Shown piece by piece: positions 46,364 through 54,895 of a stretch of 64,000 nt of DNA (positions within the stretch are counted from its first letter, which is position 1; each line of letters begins with the position of its first letter). The notes beneath the pieces were generated by a model, which was not told the DNA's origin, did not search any database, and was given only the letters and a program-made list of their open reading frames with translations. A program made the position numbers and the translations under genes. The stretch comes from CAYYJR01 sp964472305 (GTDB taxonomy: Bacteria > Armatimonadota > Hebobacteria > CAIYQO01). Location of the stretch: NCBI GenBank assembly GCA_964472305.1, contig CAYYJR010000006.1:111850-175849 (forward strand), read 5' to 3'.

Positions 46364-46397
46364 CAACACCCCTACTACACGCGCAGCAGGGGTGTTG
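46364..46397 (-). terminator. Terminator hairpin of the cobalamin riboswitch
   Basis: CAACACCCCT (46364-46373) pairs with AGGGGTGTTG (46388-46397), a 10-bp stem lying between the aptamer and the adenosyltransferase start. On the minus strand it is followed by TTATG, a weak U run. A GGTGTGGG stretch nearer the aptamer (about 46418-46425) could pair with one arm as an alternative fold. Confidence 0.65.
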
Positions 46398-46449
46398 GAG
46401 AGGTTCTCATGGTACCGGAACCCACACCAATTCCCGCGAAGTAGTGTCG

Positions 46450-46623
46450 TGTCCAGTGTGGGCCCGGTCTCCTGGCTTCCGCGTCATCCTTCGCATGCGC
46501 CTTCCCATCCCGATTACTCGGCACAGTGGCCTGTTGCATGCGTCGTCAGCGGTTACAGTTGCGGGGCAGCGCCGGATTCTCACCGGCTTCCCAGATATGC
46601 CCGCCTGGCAGATATAGCGTTCT
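46450..46623 (-). promoter_or_regulatory. Cobalamin (adenosylcobalamin-type) riboswitch
   Basis: Read on the minus strand, the leader contains the hallmark blocks in order: GGGAAGCCGGTGAGAATCCG, then CTGCCCCGCAACTGTAACCG, then GCCACTGTGCCG, then GGGAAGGCG, and finally the B12 box GGAAGCCAGGAGACC. This is a complete aptamer. Binding of cobalamin would normally shut off the downstream uptake operon. Transcription should begin near 46623, seven bases past the -10. Confidence 0.95.
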
Positions 46624-46629
46624 TCACGT

Positions 46630-46658
46630 ATAGTATCGCTACCCGTGGCGGATGTCAA
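46630..46658 (-). promoter_or_regulatory. Sigma70-type promoter of the B12 operon
   Basis: On the minus strand TTGACA (46658-46653), 17 bases, TACTAT (46635-46630). Near-consensus and placed exactly upstream of the riboswitch. Confidence 0.9.
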
Positions 46659-46753
46659 GGGGCGGGGAGGGATTAATCACAAGTGACCGCGATCATGTCG
46701 GATTCGACCGAAGTTGTCTTTCTTTCCATTCGGCACTCACCACCTGAAATTCA

Positions 46754-48478
46754 TCATTCCTCACTTTTTCGCGGACGCAACGCCTCGTAATACCCGTCAC
46801 GGATATCCTGCAGGTAGGCGCTGACAATCTCGGTGTCGACGTCGGCAGTGGTAAGCACTTCACGCACGAAAGCCAGGCTGGCTTCCAACTCGACGTGCAC
46901 CACGTCTTCGACGCCCATCTTCTGGTAGAGCGCGGTTTCGTGGTCGCTATGGCTGCGCAGCAGCAGGCGCATCGACGGGCAGAGGCGGCGCAGGTGCTGT
47001 GCAACGGTGTATACGCTATCGGCTTCCGCGATGGCGATGACGCCCAGCACATAGCGGCCGGCGTTGATGCGCTCAAGCAGACGTGCGTTGGCGGCATCGC
47101 CGTAGACCGCGCGAATGCCGCGCCGGTGCAGTGATTCCACCGCGTGCCGGTTCATATCGATAACCATCATCGGCACGCGAAAGGTATCCAGCGCCTGCAC
47201 GATATAGTGTCCCACCCGACCGTAACCGCACAGCAACACCGACAACTCCTCCGGCGGGATTGGGATATCCGCCTCCTGCGGGTATCCCGTCCACCCCGCC
47301 TGGCGCAGGCGGCGATACAGCGCCTGCGCCGCGAGCAGCAGCAGCGGATTGAGTGCGATGGAGATGATGGCGACGGCCAGGACGATGCTGTGCAGCGTGG
47401 GGGAGATGACGTTCAGGCGCTGTGCCTCGCGGGCGATGATGAAAGAAAACTCACCGATTTGTGCCAGGCTGACGCCGGTAATCAGCGCGACGTAGGGGTG
47501 CTGGCGCAGCGAGAGTTGCAAGCCAAAGATGAGCGCCGCTTTGCCCTGCACCGCGGTCAGCAGTAATGCCAGCAGCAGCGCCCACGACTGCAGGATGATC
47601 GCCGGATTAACCAGCATACCAAGTGAAATGAAAAATAACAGGCCGAAGACATCGCGCAGCGGCATCACCTCCGCCAGAACCGCCGAACTGAAAAACGACT
47701 CGCTCACCACCAATCCCGCCAGGAAGGCGCCCAGCGCGAACGAAAATCCCGCGATGCCGCTCAACATTGCGCCGCCCAGCGACAGCACCACCACGGTGAG
47801 GGAAAATATCTCGCGCGAGCCGGTGACGGACGCCAGATTGAGGATGAGCGGCGCCCCCCAGCGCGCGAGCACAATGATGCCCAGAATGAAGAGCACGGCT
47901 TTCAACAGGCTGGCCGCCAGCGCGCCGGCAGTGGGAGCGGCGCTGTGACCCAACAGCGGCAACGTGCTGATAAGCACCACCGCCAGCAGGTCCTGCAGGA
48001 TGGAAATGCCGAGTGCCTGGCGGCCGATAATAGTGTGGAAGCCATCGGAATCGCTCAACAGACGCACCAGTACGACCGAACTGCACAGCGCAATGGCATA
48101 ACCCAATACCAGTCCCGCGAAGGGCGGTACACCCAGCAATATGCTGACAGCCAGACCGAGTACAATGGCGATCAGCGTATGTCCCAACCCGACAACCAGG
48201 GCAATCGTGCGAATCTCCAGCAGTTGGCGCAACGAGAGTTGCACTCCCACGGCAAACATCAGCAGGACTACGCCCACATCGGCGAGAAAGCGTATATTCG
48301 CTTCGCTGCGCACCAGCCCAAAGCCGTAGGGACCGATAACTAACCCGGCGATGAGGTAGCCGAACAGCGGACTGAGTCGCACGCGGCGTGCGAGCAAGGC
48401 GAACAGCAACCCGGCGATGAAGATGATCGTCGTATCGAAGAGTATGCGATCGGTTTCGAGTGTGAATGACGGGGCCAT
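46754..48478 (-). CDS. Kef/CPA2-type monovalent cation:proton antiporter with TrkA-N domain
   Basis: 574-residue inner-membrane transporter with about 12 membrane helices (residues 15-390) and a cytoplasmic NAD-binding RCK (TrkA-N) domain at about 415-545 (SVLLCGYGRVGHYIVQALDT). Such KefB/YbaL-like proteins exchange K+ or Na+ for protons and are gated by nucleotide or thiol ligands. No KefF/G partner is adjacent. Single-gene unit. Confidence 0.92.
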   Translation of the reverse strand: MAPSFTLETDRILFDTTIIFIAGLLFALLARRVRLSPLFGYLIAGLVIGPYGFGLVRSEANIRFLADVGVVLLMFAVGVQLSLRQLLEIRTIALVVGLGHTLIAIVLGLAVSILLGVPPFAGLVLGYAIALCSSVVLVRLLSDSDGFHTIIGRQALGISILQDLLAVVLISTLPLLGHSAAPTAGALAASLLKAVLFILGIIVLARWGAPLILNLASVTGSREIFSLTVVVLSLGGAMLSGIAGFSFALGAFLAGLVVSESFFSSAVLAEVMPLRDVFGLLFFISLGMLVNPAIILQSWALLLALLLTAVQGKAALIFGLQLSLRQHPYVALITGVSLAQIGEFSFIIAREAQRLNVISPTLHSIVLAVAIISIALNPLLLLAAQALYRRLRQAGWTGYPQEADIPIPPEELSVLLCGYGRVGHYIVQALDTFRVPMMVIDMNRHAVESLHRRGIRAVYGDAANARLLERINAGRYVLGVIAIAEADSVYTVAQHLRRLCPSMRLLLRSHSDHETALYQKMGVEDVVHVELEASLAFVREVLTTADVDTEIVSAYLQDIRDGYYEALRPRKSEE

Positions 48479-48532
48479 AACCGTGCTCAGTATACCGGGT
48501 CGCTGTCGCGATCAGTGAAAGGAACCGCACCC

Positions 48533-49273
48533 ATGTCCGAATTTCTCGAAGTCGCCATGACCGCCGCGCGCGCCGCGGGTGAGTTGCAGCGTGCGGGATT
48601 GCGCTCTTCCCTGGAAGTGCGCGAGGTGTCGCGCCACGACGTGAAGCTGCAGATGGATGTCGATTGCGAGGAATTGATCCGCGCTATGCTGTCACGCGCG
48701 TTTCCGAATCACGCCATCCTGGGCGAAGAAGGCGGCGGGGAGATCGCCCCGCACGTGCCGACCTGGATCGTCGATCCGCTGGACGGTACGGTGAACTATT
48801 CGCGGCGCGTGCCGCACTTCTGTGTCAGCATCGCACTGCAGGTGGAGGGGCGGGTAATCGTGGGCGTCATCTACGATCCCGTCACCGACGAACTTTTTGC
48901 CACCGAGGAAGGAGGCGGCGCCTTCCTCAACGGCACACGCATCCGGGTGAGCGACATCGACGACTTGTCGGCGGCGATTATCGGCATCGGCTGCGGCAAA
49001 TCCGAATCGACCATGCCCGGCGTAGAGCAGGCGATGAACAAGCTCATATATCGCGCGCGCAAGGTGCGCATTATGGGCGCTGCCGCGCTGGATATGGCCT
49101 ACGTGGCCATGGGGCGTTATGATGGGTTTATCGAAGACGGCCTGCGCTCGTGGGATATCGCCGCTGGCGAACTGCTCATTCGCGAAGCCGGCGGACGCGT
49201 GCGCTTGACGCCGGCCGGCGAATTCACCTGGGACGTGCTGGTCGATAATGGCAGGCTGGCACTGGACGCATGA
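48533..49273 (+). CDS. Inositol monophosphatase family protein (SuhB-like)
   Basis: 246-residue Mg-dependent phosphatase. Metal-site motifs are GEEGGG (64-69), WIVDPLDGTVNY (78-89) and WDIAAGELLIREAGG near residue 205. It dephosphorylates inositol-1-phosphate or related sugar phosphates. ATG 48533 has AAAGGAA upstream; the GTG six codons earlier is less likely. Divergent from the antiporter gene. Confidence 0.92.
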   Translation: MSEFLEVAMTAARAAGELQRAGLRSSLEVREVSRHDVKLQMDVDCEELIRAMLSRAFPNHAILGEEGGGEIAPHVPTWIVDPLDGTVNYSRRVPHFCVSIALQVEGRVIVGVIYDPVTDELFATEEGGGAFLNGTRIRVSDIDDLSAAIIGIGCGKSESTMPGVEQAMNKLIYRARKVRIMGAAALDMAYVAMGRYDGFIEDGLRSWDIAAGELLIREAGGRVRLTPAGEFTWDVLVDNGRLALDA

Positions 49274-49288
49274 CGGGAACGGGCGTAT

Positions 49289-49315
49289 CTCGGCGCAATC
49301 GCAAAACGCGCCGAG
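49289..49315 (+). terminator. Stem-loop after the inositol monophosphatase gene
   Basis: CTCGGCGC (49289-49296) pairs with GCGCCGAG (49308-49315), 15 bases after the stop codon; no U tract. Confidence 0.45.
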
Positions 49316-49510
49316 TCCTCGTGCATCCTGCGAAAAAATGCCCGACGCACTTGATGCGATGAAGGTATTGCGTGCCGCAGAGCGAAGAATTCACACGACG
49401 AAAAAGGGTGTGCCAGTCATGAGCGATCAGGCCTTGCGTGTGGGAGTGGTCGGCATGAAGCCGGAAGCGCTGTGTGAACTGAGCTGCCGGTTGTGCGCTA
49501 AGGAGCTGAT

Positions 49511-50512
49511 ATGGATACCCGTCACGATTTCGAGCGTTATCTGGAGTCCCGCTATGCGACGAAGACGCGGCAGTGGGCGTTTCGCGGCGCGGACGCGGAG
49601 GCACTGCGGCATTGGCAGACGACAACTCGACGCGGACTGCGGCGACTGCTGACGCTGGGGGAGTGGGAACGCGTGCCGCCGGAGCCACGGCGCGTAGTGC
49701 ACAGCGAGACGACGGCGTATCGCCGCGAGCGCATCACCTACACCGTCCTGCCCGGCGTGACCGTACCCGCGTGGCTGTTCATACCCCACGGTGTGCCGTT
49801 GCCGGCGCCGGCGGTGCTCTGCCCGCCGGGGCACGGCATGGGGATGAACCAGGTGGTGGATGAGGTGCCGGGCATCTACAAACAATATCCGCTGGAGCTG
49901 GCGCGGCGTGGTCTGGTAGCGCTGGTGCCGGAGCACCTGGGATTTGGCGAGCGGGCAGGGGAACCGGACAACGACCGCCGTTCCAGCCACGTGTATAATT
50001 ATCACGTGCTCAACTTGCTCGGTCTGAGCCAGCAGGGGCTGTTCGCGCATAATCTGATGTGCGCGCTGGATGTGCTGGCGGCGTTGCCCGAGGTGCGGGC
50101 AGATCGTATCGGCTGTTACGGGCTGAGCCTGGGCGGCGAGACCACACTGTTGCTTTCTGCCCTCGACCGCCGCATCCGCGCCGCCTGCGTCAGCGGTTTT
50201 CTCTGTTCATACCGGAGCTGTTTTTTGGACATGGCCCACTGCGGGTGCGGCTACTCATTCGCCTTGCTGCGCTATCTGGAGATGGTGGATCTGGCGACAC
50301 TCATCGCCCCGCGTCCGTTGTTGCTGGAAAGCGCCATCAGCGATCCTGTTTTTTATCTCGATGACGCGAAGCAGGTGTTTACCGAGCTTCAGCAACTCTA
50401 TGCCATGCTTGGCGTTCCCGACCGCGTGGCGCAAGACGTCTTCGCCGGCGAGCACGAAATCTCCGGCGCCGTCGCGTATGACTGGCTGACACGCCAACTT
50501 ACGGCAGAATAG
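49511..50512 (+). CDS. Alpha/beta hydrolase (dienelactone-hydrolase / acetyl-esterase-like)
   Basis: 333-residue hydrolase with an N-terminal helical extension, an oxyanion segment LCPPGHGMGMN, the nucleophile elbow GLSLGGE (Ser206) and a late EHEIS histidine. The LIAPRPLLLESA region before the last His is typical of acetyl-xylan-esterase-like and related esterases acting on plant glycans or lactones. No signal peptide, so it acts inside the cell. AAGGAG precedes ATG 49511. Confidence 0.85.
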   Translation: MDTRHDFERYLESRYATKTRQWAFRGADAEALRHWQTTTRRGLRRLLTLGEWERVPPEPRRVVHSETTAYRRERITYTVLPGVTVPAWLFIPHGVPLPAPAVLCPPGHGMGMNQVVDEVPGIYKQYPLELARRGLVALVPEHLGFGERAGEPDNDRRSSHVYNYHVLNLLGLSQQGLFAHNLMCALDVLAALPEVRADRIGCYGLSLGGETTLLLSALDRRIRAACVSGFLCSYRSCFLDMAHCGCGYSFALLRYLEMVDLATLIAPRPLLLESAISDPVFYLDDAKQVFTELQQLYAMLGVPDRVAQDVFAGEHEISGAVAYDWLTRQLTAE

Positions 50513-50608
50513 CCGCGGAAAGATATGCTATAATATTGTAATTACAGCGCGCACCGACACAGTTGCCACCGGATTCCTCGCGCGCGGAAAAGGGAGCATC
50601 TGACCGCG

Positions 50609-51286
50609 GTGGAACTTCCAGTCATGCAACCAGAGGCGATTGCCGGGCTGGCGCGCATCGGCACCGATGAAGCCGGCAAGGGCGATTATTTTGGCGATCT
50701 GGTGGTAGCCGGGGTGTTTCTGGACGCCGCAACCGAACCCCTGGCGGCTGAGATCGGAGTGAAGGACAGCAAGAAGCTGAGCGATGCGCGGGCGCTCGCG
50801 CTGGCGCGCGAGATCATGTCGCTGTTCCCGCACGAGGTAGTGCGCATCTCACCCGCGAAATACAACGACCTGTATGACAGCATGAAGAACCTGAACCACC
50901 TGCTCGCCTGGGCGCACGCGCGGGTGATCGAGAACCTGCTGCCGCGCACCGGCGCCGAGCTGGTGGTATCCGATCAGTTCGGCAACGCCGCCGTGCTGGA
51001 AAATTCGCTCATGCGCGCCGGCCGCCGGGTGCGGTTGGTGCAGATTACCCAGGGCGAGCGCGACTTCGCCGTCGCCGCCGCCAGCATCGTCGCCCGCGCC
51101 ACCTTCCTGCAGCGGCTCGCGGCGCTCTCGCGCGAGGTGGGAATGCCACTGCCCAAAGGCGCCACCCACGTGCTGCCCATCGGCCGCGCGCTCTACCAAA
51201 AAGGCGGTTTACCGCTGCTGCGCACGGTGGCGAAGCTGCATTTTAAGACGACTGAGCAGGTGACCGCTCGCACCGGAGGCGAATAG
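50609..51286 (+). CDS. rnhC: Ribonuclease HIII catalytic domain protein
   Basis: 225-residue RNase cutting RNA in RNA-DNA hybrids. The signature RIGTDEAGKGDYFGDLVVAG (residues 16-35; acidic D20 and E21) is that of RNase HIII rather than HII. DSKKLSD and the later SDQFGN carry further expected catalytic positions. Typical RNase HIII has about 300 residues with an N-terminal TBP-like substrate-binding domain, which is absent here; an in-frame TGA shortly upstream excludes an extension. GTG 50609 is the assumed start; ATG 50624 is possible. Confidence 0.88.
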   Translation: MELPVMQPEAIAGLARIGTDEAGKGDYFGDLVVAGVFLDAATEPLAAEIGVKDSKKLSDARALALAREIMSLFPHEVVRISPAKYNDLYDSMKNLNHLLAWAHARVIENLLPRTGAELVVSDQFGNAAVLENSLMRAGRRVRLVQITQGERDFAVAAASIVARATFLQRLAALSREVGMPLPKGATHVLPIGRALYQKGGLPLLRTVAKLHFKTTEQVTARTGGE

Positions 51287-51349
51287 TGGGATCGCGCAGC
51301 AAGTGGTATCCCAACTCGAAACCCATCAGTGGCTCGTAGTCGCAGGCCT

Positions 51350-51389
51350 GGACTGCCCTCTTGTACGTCCTGAAACAAGAGGGCAGTCC
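51350..51389. terminator. Perfect 15-bp stem-loop without U tract
   Basis: Arms 51350-51364 and 51375-51389 (GGACTGCCCTCTTGT and complement) flank a 10-base loop, 64 bases after the RNase HIII stop. Confidence 0.6.
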
Positions 51390-51527
51390 CGGCGGCTAAG
51401 TAGTCTCGTTGCTGCGTCAGGGAACGAGCATGCACAAGGCAGGCCGTAGCGATCTCCCGGCGATGATGGTAGTGCTGCGCAAGCAACAGTGGATATTCGG
51501 CTAACGACTTTGAAAGGACTTATTTTC

Positions 51528-53603
51528 GTGAGTTCGGATATGTCTGACCAACTTGGCCTGTTCGGCAATGCGTCACCTGACGATCCCGCCGCGGAGGAGC
51601 GTATCCAGCAGCTTCGCGCGGAGATCGATCGGCATAACTACCTGTACTACGTGCTCGACGCGCCTGAGATCAGCGACGCGCAGTATGACGCGCTGCTGCG
51701 CGAACTGGAGGAGTTGGAACGCGCGCACCCGGAACTGATCACCGCCGACTCGCCGACGCAGCGGGTGGGGGCGGCGCCGGCGACACAGTTCGGCACGGTG
51801 GCGCATCGCGTGCCCATGCTCTCGCTGGCGAATGCCTTCGGACACGAGGAGTTCCGCGATTTCGACCGCCGGGTGAAGCGCGGATTGGGATTGTCACCGG
51901 ACGCGGAGGTGGAATACGTCTGCGAACTGAAGATCGACGGGCTGGCAATGTCGCTGACGTTTGAAAACGGCGTATTGATCACCGGCGCCACGCGCGGCAA
52001 CGGCATGGAAGGCGAGGACATCACCAATAACATCCGCACCATCCGCGCCATCCCGCTGCGCCTGCGCCCGGTCGCCGATCTCGCGGGTGTGATCGAGGTG
52101 CGCGGGGAGGTGTACCTGTCGCGCGCAGAGTTCGACCGCATCAACATCGAGCGCGAGGAGCACGAGGAGCCGCCCTTCGCCAACCCACGCAACGCCGCCG
52201 CCGGCTCGGTGCGTCAGCTCGACCCGCGCGTCACCGCCTTGCGCAAGCTGAGCATCTTCTGCTACGCGCTGGGCGAGATGGGTAATCTGAAGCTGGGCAC
52301 CCACCAGCAGTTATTACACTTCCTCAAGGAAGCCGGACTGCCGGTCAATCCCAATATCACGCTGGCGCACGGCGCCGACGCGGTGCTGGAATTCTGCGAC
52401 AAATGGGAATCCACCCGCCGTACACTGAGCTACGACATCGACGGCGTGGTGGTCAAGGTGAATTCACTGGCGCAGCAACAGGCGCTGGGTTTTGTCTCGC
52501 GCAGCCCGCGTTGGGCTATCGCCTACAAATACGCGCCGGAACAGGCGGAGACGGTGATCCGCGGCATCCTGGTGCAGGTCGGGCGCACCGGGGCGCTGAC
52601 GCCGGTGGCGATTATGGACCCGGTGCTGCTGGCCGGCTCGGTGGTCGCCCGCGCCACGCTGCACAACGAGGACGAGATTCGCCGCAAGGACATCCGCATC
52701 GGTGACCGCGTGAAGATACAGAAAGCAGGTGAGGTGATCCCCGAGGTGGTGGAGGTAATCCTCTCCGCGCGCACCGGCAACGAGCGCCCCTTCGCGATGC
52801 CCGATCATTGCCCGGTGTGCGGGTCGGAAGTTGTGAAGCCGGAGGGAGAGGCGGTGGCGCGTTGCAGCGGTATCGCCTGCCCGGCGCAGCTCAAACAGCG
52901 CATCGAGCATTTTGTCTCGCGCGGTGCGCTGGATATCCAGGGCATCGGCCCGGCGCTGGTGGAGCAACTGGTGGCGACCGGACTGGTGCACGACCCCGCC
53001 GATCTGTATGCGCTGACCGAGGAGCAACTCGTCGAACTGGAGCGCATGGGGAAGAAGTCGGCGGAGAACGTGGTGAAAGCCATCTGCGGCGCGAAGGAGC
53101 CGGCGCTGGGGCGGCTGGTGTTCGGCTTCGGCATCCGCTACGTGGGCGAAACGGTGGCGGAGATCCTCGCCGCGCATTTCGGCAGCCTGGAGCGACTGGT
53201 GGAAGCCACCCAGGATGAACTGTTGGAGATTCCCGGCATCGGGCCGCAAATTGCCAACAGCGTGGCGATCTTCTTCCAGCAGGAACAGACCGCCGTACTG
53301 TTGCGCAAGCTGCTCGAAGCCGGCGTGCACCCCCACGGCGTCGTGCCGGTGGGGGAGGGACCGCTGTGTGGAGAGACCTACGTCTTTACCGGCACGTTAT
53401 CAGTGCCGCGCGAGGAGGCGGAGGCGCGGGTGCGTGCGCTGGGCGGTAAAACCACCTACAGCGTGAGCAAAAGCACGACGTATGTCGTGGTTGGCGCTAA
53501 ACCTGGGTCAAAAGCGGACAAGGCACGCCAGCTTGACGTGACAATACTAACAGAAGATGAATTCAATCAACACATCGCAATGGCGGAGAAGGAACGCGCA
53601 TGA
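51528..53603 (+). CDS. ligA: NAD-dependent DNA ligase LigA
   Basis: 691-residue replication and repair ligase. The domain order is complete: Ia region (HNYLYYVLDAPEISDAQYD), adenylation domain with the active-site Lys135 in CELKIDG, OB fold, zinc finger with four Cys (CPVCG...CSGIACPAQ), helix-hairpin-helix region and BRCT domain at the C-terminus (about 610-685). GTG 51528 has a GAAAGGA site nine bases before it; ATG 51540 or GTG 51489 are alternatives. It overlaps the next gene by ATGA. Confidence 0.97.
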   Translation: MSSDMSDQLGLFGNASPDDPAAEERIQQLRAEIDRHNYLYYVLDAPEISDAQYDALLRELEELERAHPELITADSPTQRVGAAPATQFGTVAHRVPMLSLANAFGHEEFRDFDRRVKRGLGLSPDAEVEYVCELKIDGLAMSLTFENGVLITGATRGNGMEGEDITNNIRTIRAIPLRLRPVADLAGVIEVRGEVYLSRAEFDRINIEREEHEEPPFANPRNAAAGSVRQLDPRVTALRKLSIFCYALGEMGNLKLGTHQQLLHFLKEAGLPVNPNITLAHGADAVLEFCDKWESTRRTLSYDIDGVVVKVNSLAQQQALGFVSRSPRWAIAYKYAPEQAETVIRGILVQVGRTGALTPVAIMDPVLLAGSVVARATLHNEDEIRRKDIRIGDRVKIQKAGEVIPEVVEVILSARTGNERPFAMPDHCPVCGSEVVKPEGEAVARCSGIACPAQLKQRIEHFVSRGALDIQGIGPALVEQLVATGLVHDPADLYALTEEQLVELERMGKKSAENVVKAICGAKEPALGRLVFGFGIRYVGETVAEILAAHFGSLERLVEATQDELLEIPGIGPQIANSVAIFFQQEQTAVLLRKLLEAGVHPHGVVPVGEGPLCGETYVFTGTLSVPREEAEARVRALGGKTTYSVSKSTTYVVVGAKPGSKADKARQLDVTILTEDEFNQHIAMAEKERA

Positions 53604-54358
53604 CCGCCGTGATTGAACGGCTGGATCGCTACTGGGCGGATGAATTGGGCTGCCTGCCGGAAGACCTGTATGGCGGGGGTATCAGCGTGCACGCGCCACC
53701 GCACCGGGAAGGCCCGCGTTGGATGGGCTGGCTGGTGCCGTTGGAGTGTATCGCCGTCAGCAGCGCGCCGCCCGGAGTGGGCGTCATCTCTATCACCCCC
53801 TACCTGGCGGGATCACTCCGTCATTACGTGCAGTCTGTCGCGCGGCGGACGGAGTGCCTGCCGCCATCCGGCAAGGGGCTGACGCCTTTCGTGCGCGAGC
53901 ACCTGCCCAACAGCTATCCTAAAATTCATTGCATCCTGTATTGCACGTCCGACTCATTCCAGCCATCGCCGTCTGTTTTTCCCATCGAGTCGCTCGATCC
54001 CGATGACCTGCACGCCGAGTGGTATCGCTATCATTTTGACGGCCCCGTGTTCCTTGCCCGCAGCCCCGGCGGCACGATTGCCTCCTGGGCGGCGATCAAA
54101 TGCAAGAGCGGCGATATCTGGGAGATGGCGGTCGCTACCGAGCAACCGTACCGTGGACGTGGTCTGGCGCGCAGCGTGGTCAGTTGCGCCACGCAAGCGG
54201 CACTGGACGCCGGTAAGCTGCCCATCTATCTGCACGATGTCGTCAACTTGTCCTCCGCCCGCGTGTGCGGCGCGCTGGGGTACCAACTGTACGGCCATGA
54301 ACTCACCTGCGAATCCGGTCGCGTACCGCCGGAAACGCGCAAGTCGGCAGGATTTTAA
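53600..54358 (+). CDS. GNAT-family acetyltransferase
   Basis: 252-residue protein whose C-terminal half (about 130-235) is a GNAT domain: IWEMAVATEQPYRGRGLARS is the acetyl-CoA pyrophosphate loop (Q/RxxGxG/A), followed by NLSSARVCGALGYQLYG. The N-terminal half is a diverged extra domain of unknown role. Translationally coupled to ligA by ATGA, yet no functional link to ligation is known. Substrate unknown. Confidence 0.88.
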   Translation: MTAVIERLDRYWADELGCLPEDLYGGGISVHAPPHREGPRWMGWLVPLECIAVSSAPPGVGVISITPYLAGSLRHYVQSVARRTECLPPSGKGLTPFVREHLPNSYPKIHCILYCTSDSFQPSPSVFPIESLDPDDLHAEWYRYHFDGPVFLARSPGGTIASWAAIKCKSGDIWEMAVATEQPYRGRGLARSVVSCATQAALDAGKLPIYLHDVVNLSSARVCGALGYQLYGHELTCESGRVPPETRKSAGF

Positions 54359-54409
54359 GCGTGCGCAGCCAAGATAACACACCACCATAGATTGAGGAGG
54401 ATGATGCCC

Positions 54410-54733
54410 ATGACCGATGACCTTACCAACGCCGCGAACGACGCCGAAGTCGAGGGAGCCGCCGCTCCGCCGGAAATGCGGGTGGAAGACGCGCTGCGTT
54501 TCGCGATCAGCATGTTTAACGATTTAGCGTGGATCAATCTGGGCATCCGCGCCAATCCTGCCAGCGGCGAGACAACCGCCGACCTGCCCCAAGCGCGGTT
54601 GGCGATCGACGCCCTCGCCGCACTGGTGCAACTCACTGAAGGCCGCATCGATCCGCACGAAGTGCGCGACCTGCATAACCTGGTGTCCAGCCTGCAGTTA
54701 AACTACGTGCAACGACACGCGGCGAGTGGGTAG
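54410..54733 (+). CDS. DUF1844 family protein
   Basis: 107-residue protein of unknown function. The family pattern is clear: ALRFAISMFNDLAWINLGI, then DLPQARLAIDALAALVQLTE and NLVSSLQLNYVQRH. Mostly helical, acidic N-terminus. GAGGAGG (54394-54400) favours ATG 54410; ATGs at 54401 and 54404 are closer to it. The last gene of the ligA unit. Confidence 0.85.
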   Translation: MTDDLTNAANDAEVEGAAAPPEMRVEDALRFAISMFNDLAWINLGIRANPASGETTADLPQARLAIDALAALVQLTEGRIDPHEVRDLHNLVSSLQLNYVQRHAASG

Positions 54734-54817
54734 CACGGTCGTAAAGCGGGATGGTCGCTCGCCAGACTGGAAGTGAGTGCTCATCCCTTTTGCTATGCGT
54801 CCTGAGAGCGCAAGCGC

Positions 54818-54882
54818 CGGCCTTCATCCCTGGCTCTTCTCGTGGCATCGCGGGGAGAGGCACCGGGATGAGGGCCGCTTTT
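54818..54882 (+). terminator. Intrinsic terminator with extended hairpin
   Basis: CGGCCTTCATCCC (54818-54830) pairs with GGGATGAGGGCCG (54865-54877) with one T-G pair; the inner CTCTTCTCG / CGGGGAGAG can extend it. CTTTT follows. It lies between convergent genes and may act both ways. Confidence 0.7.
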
Positions 54883-54895
54883 GCACGGGGATGCG

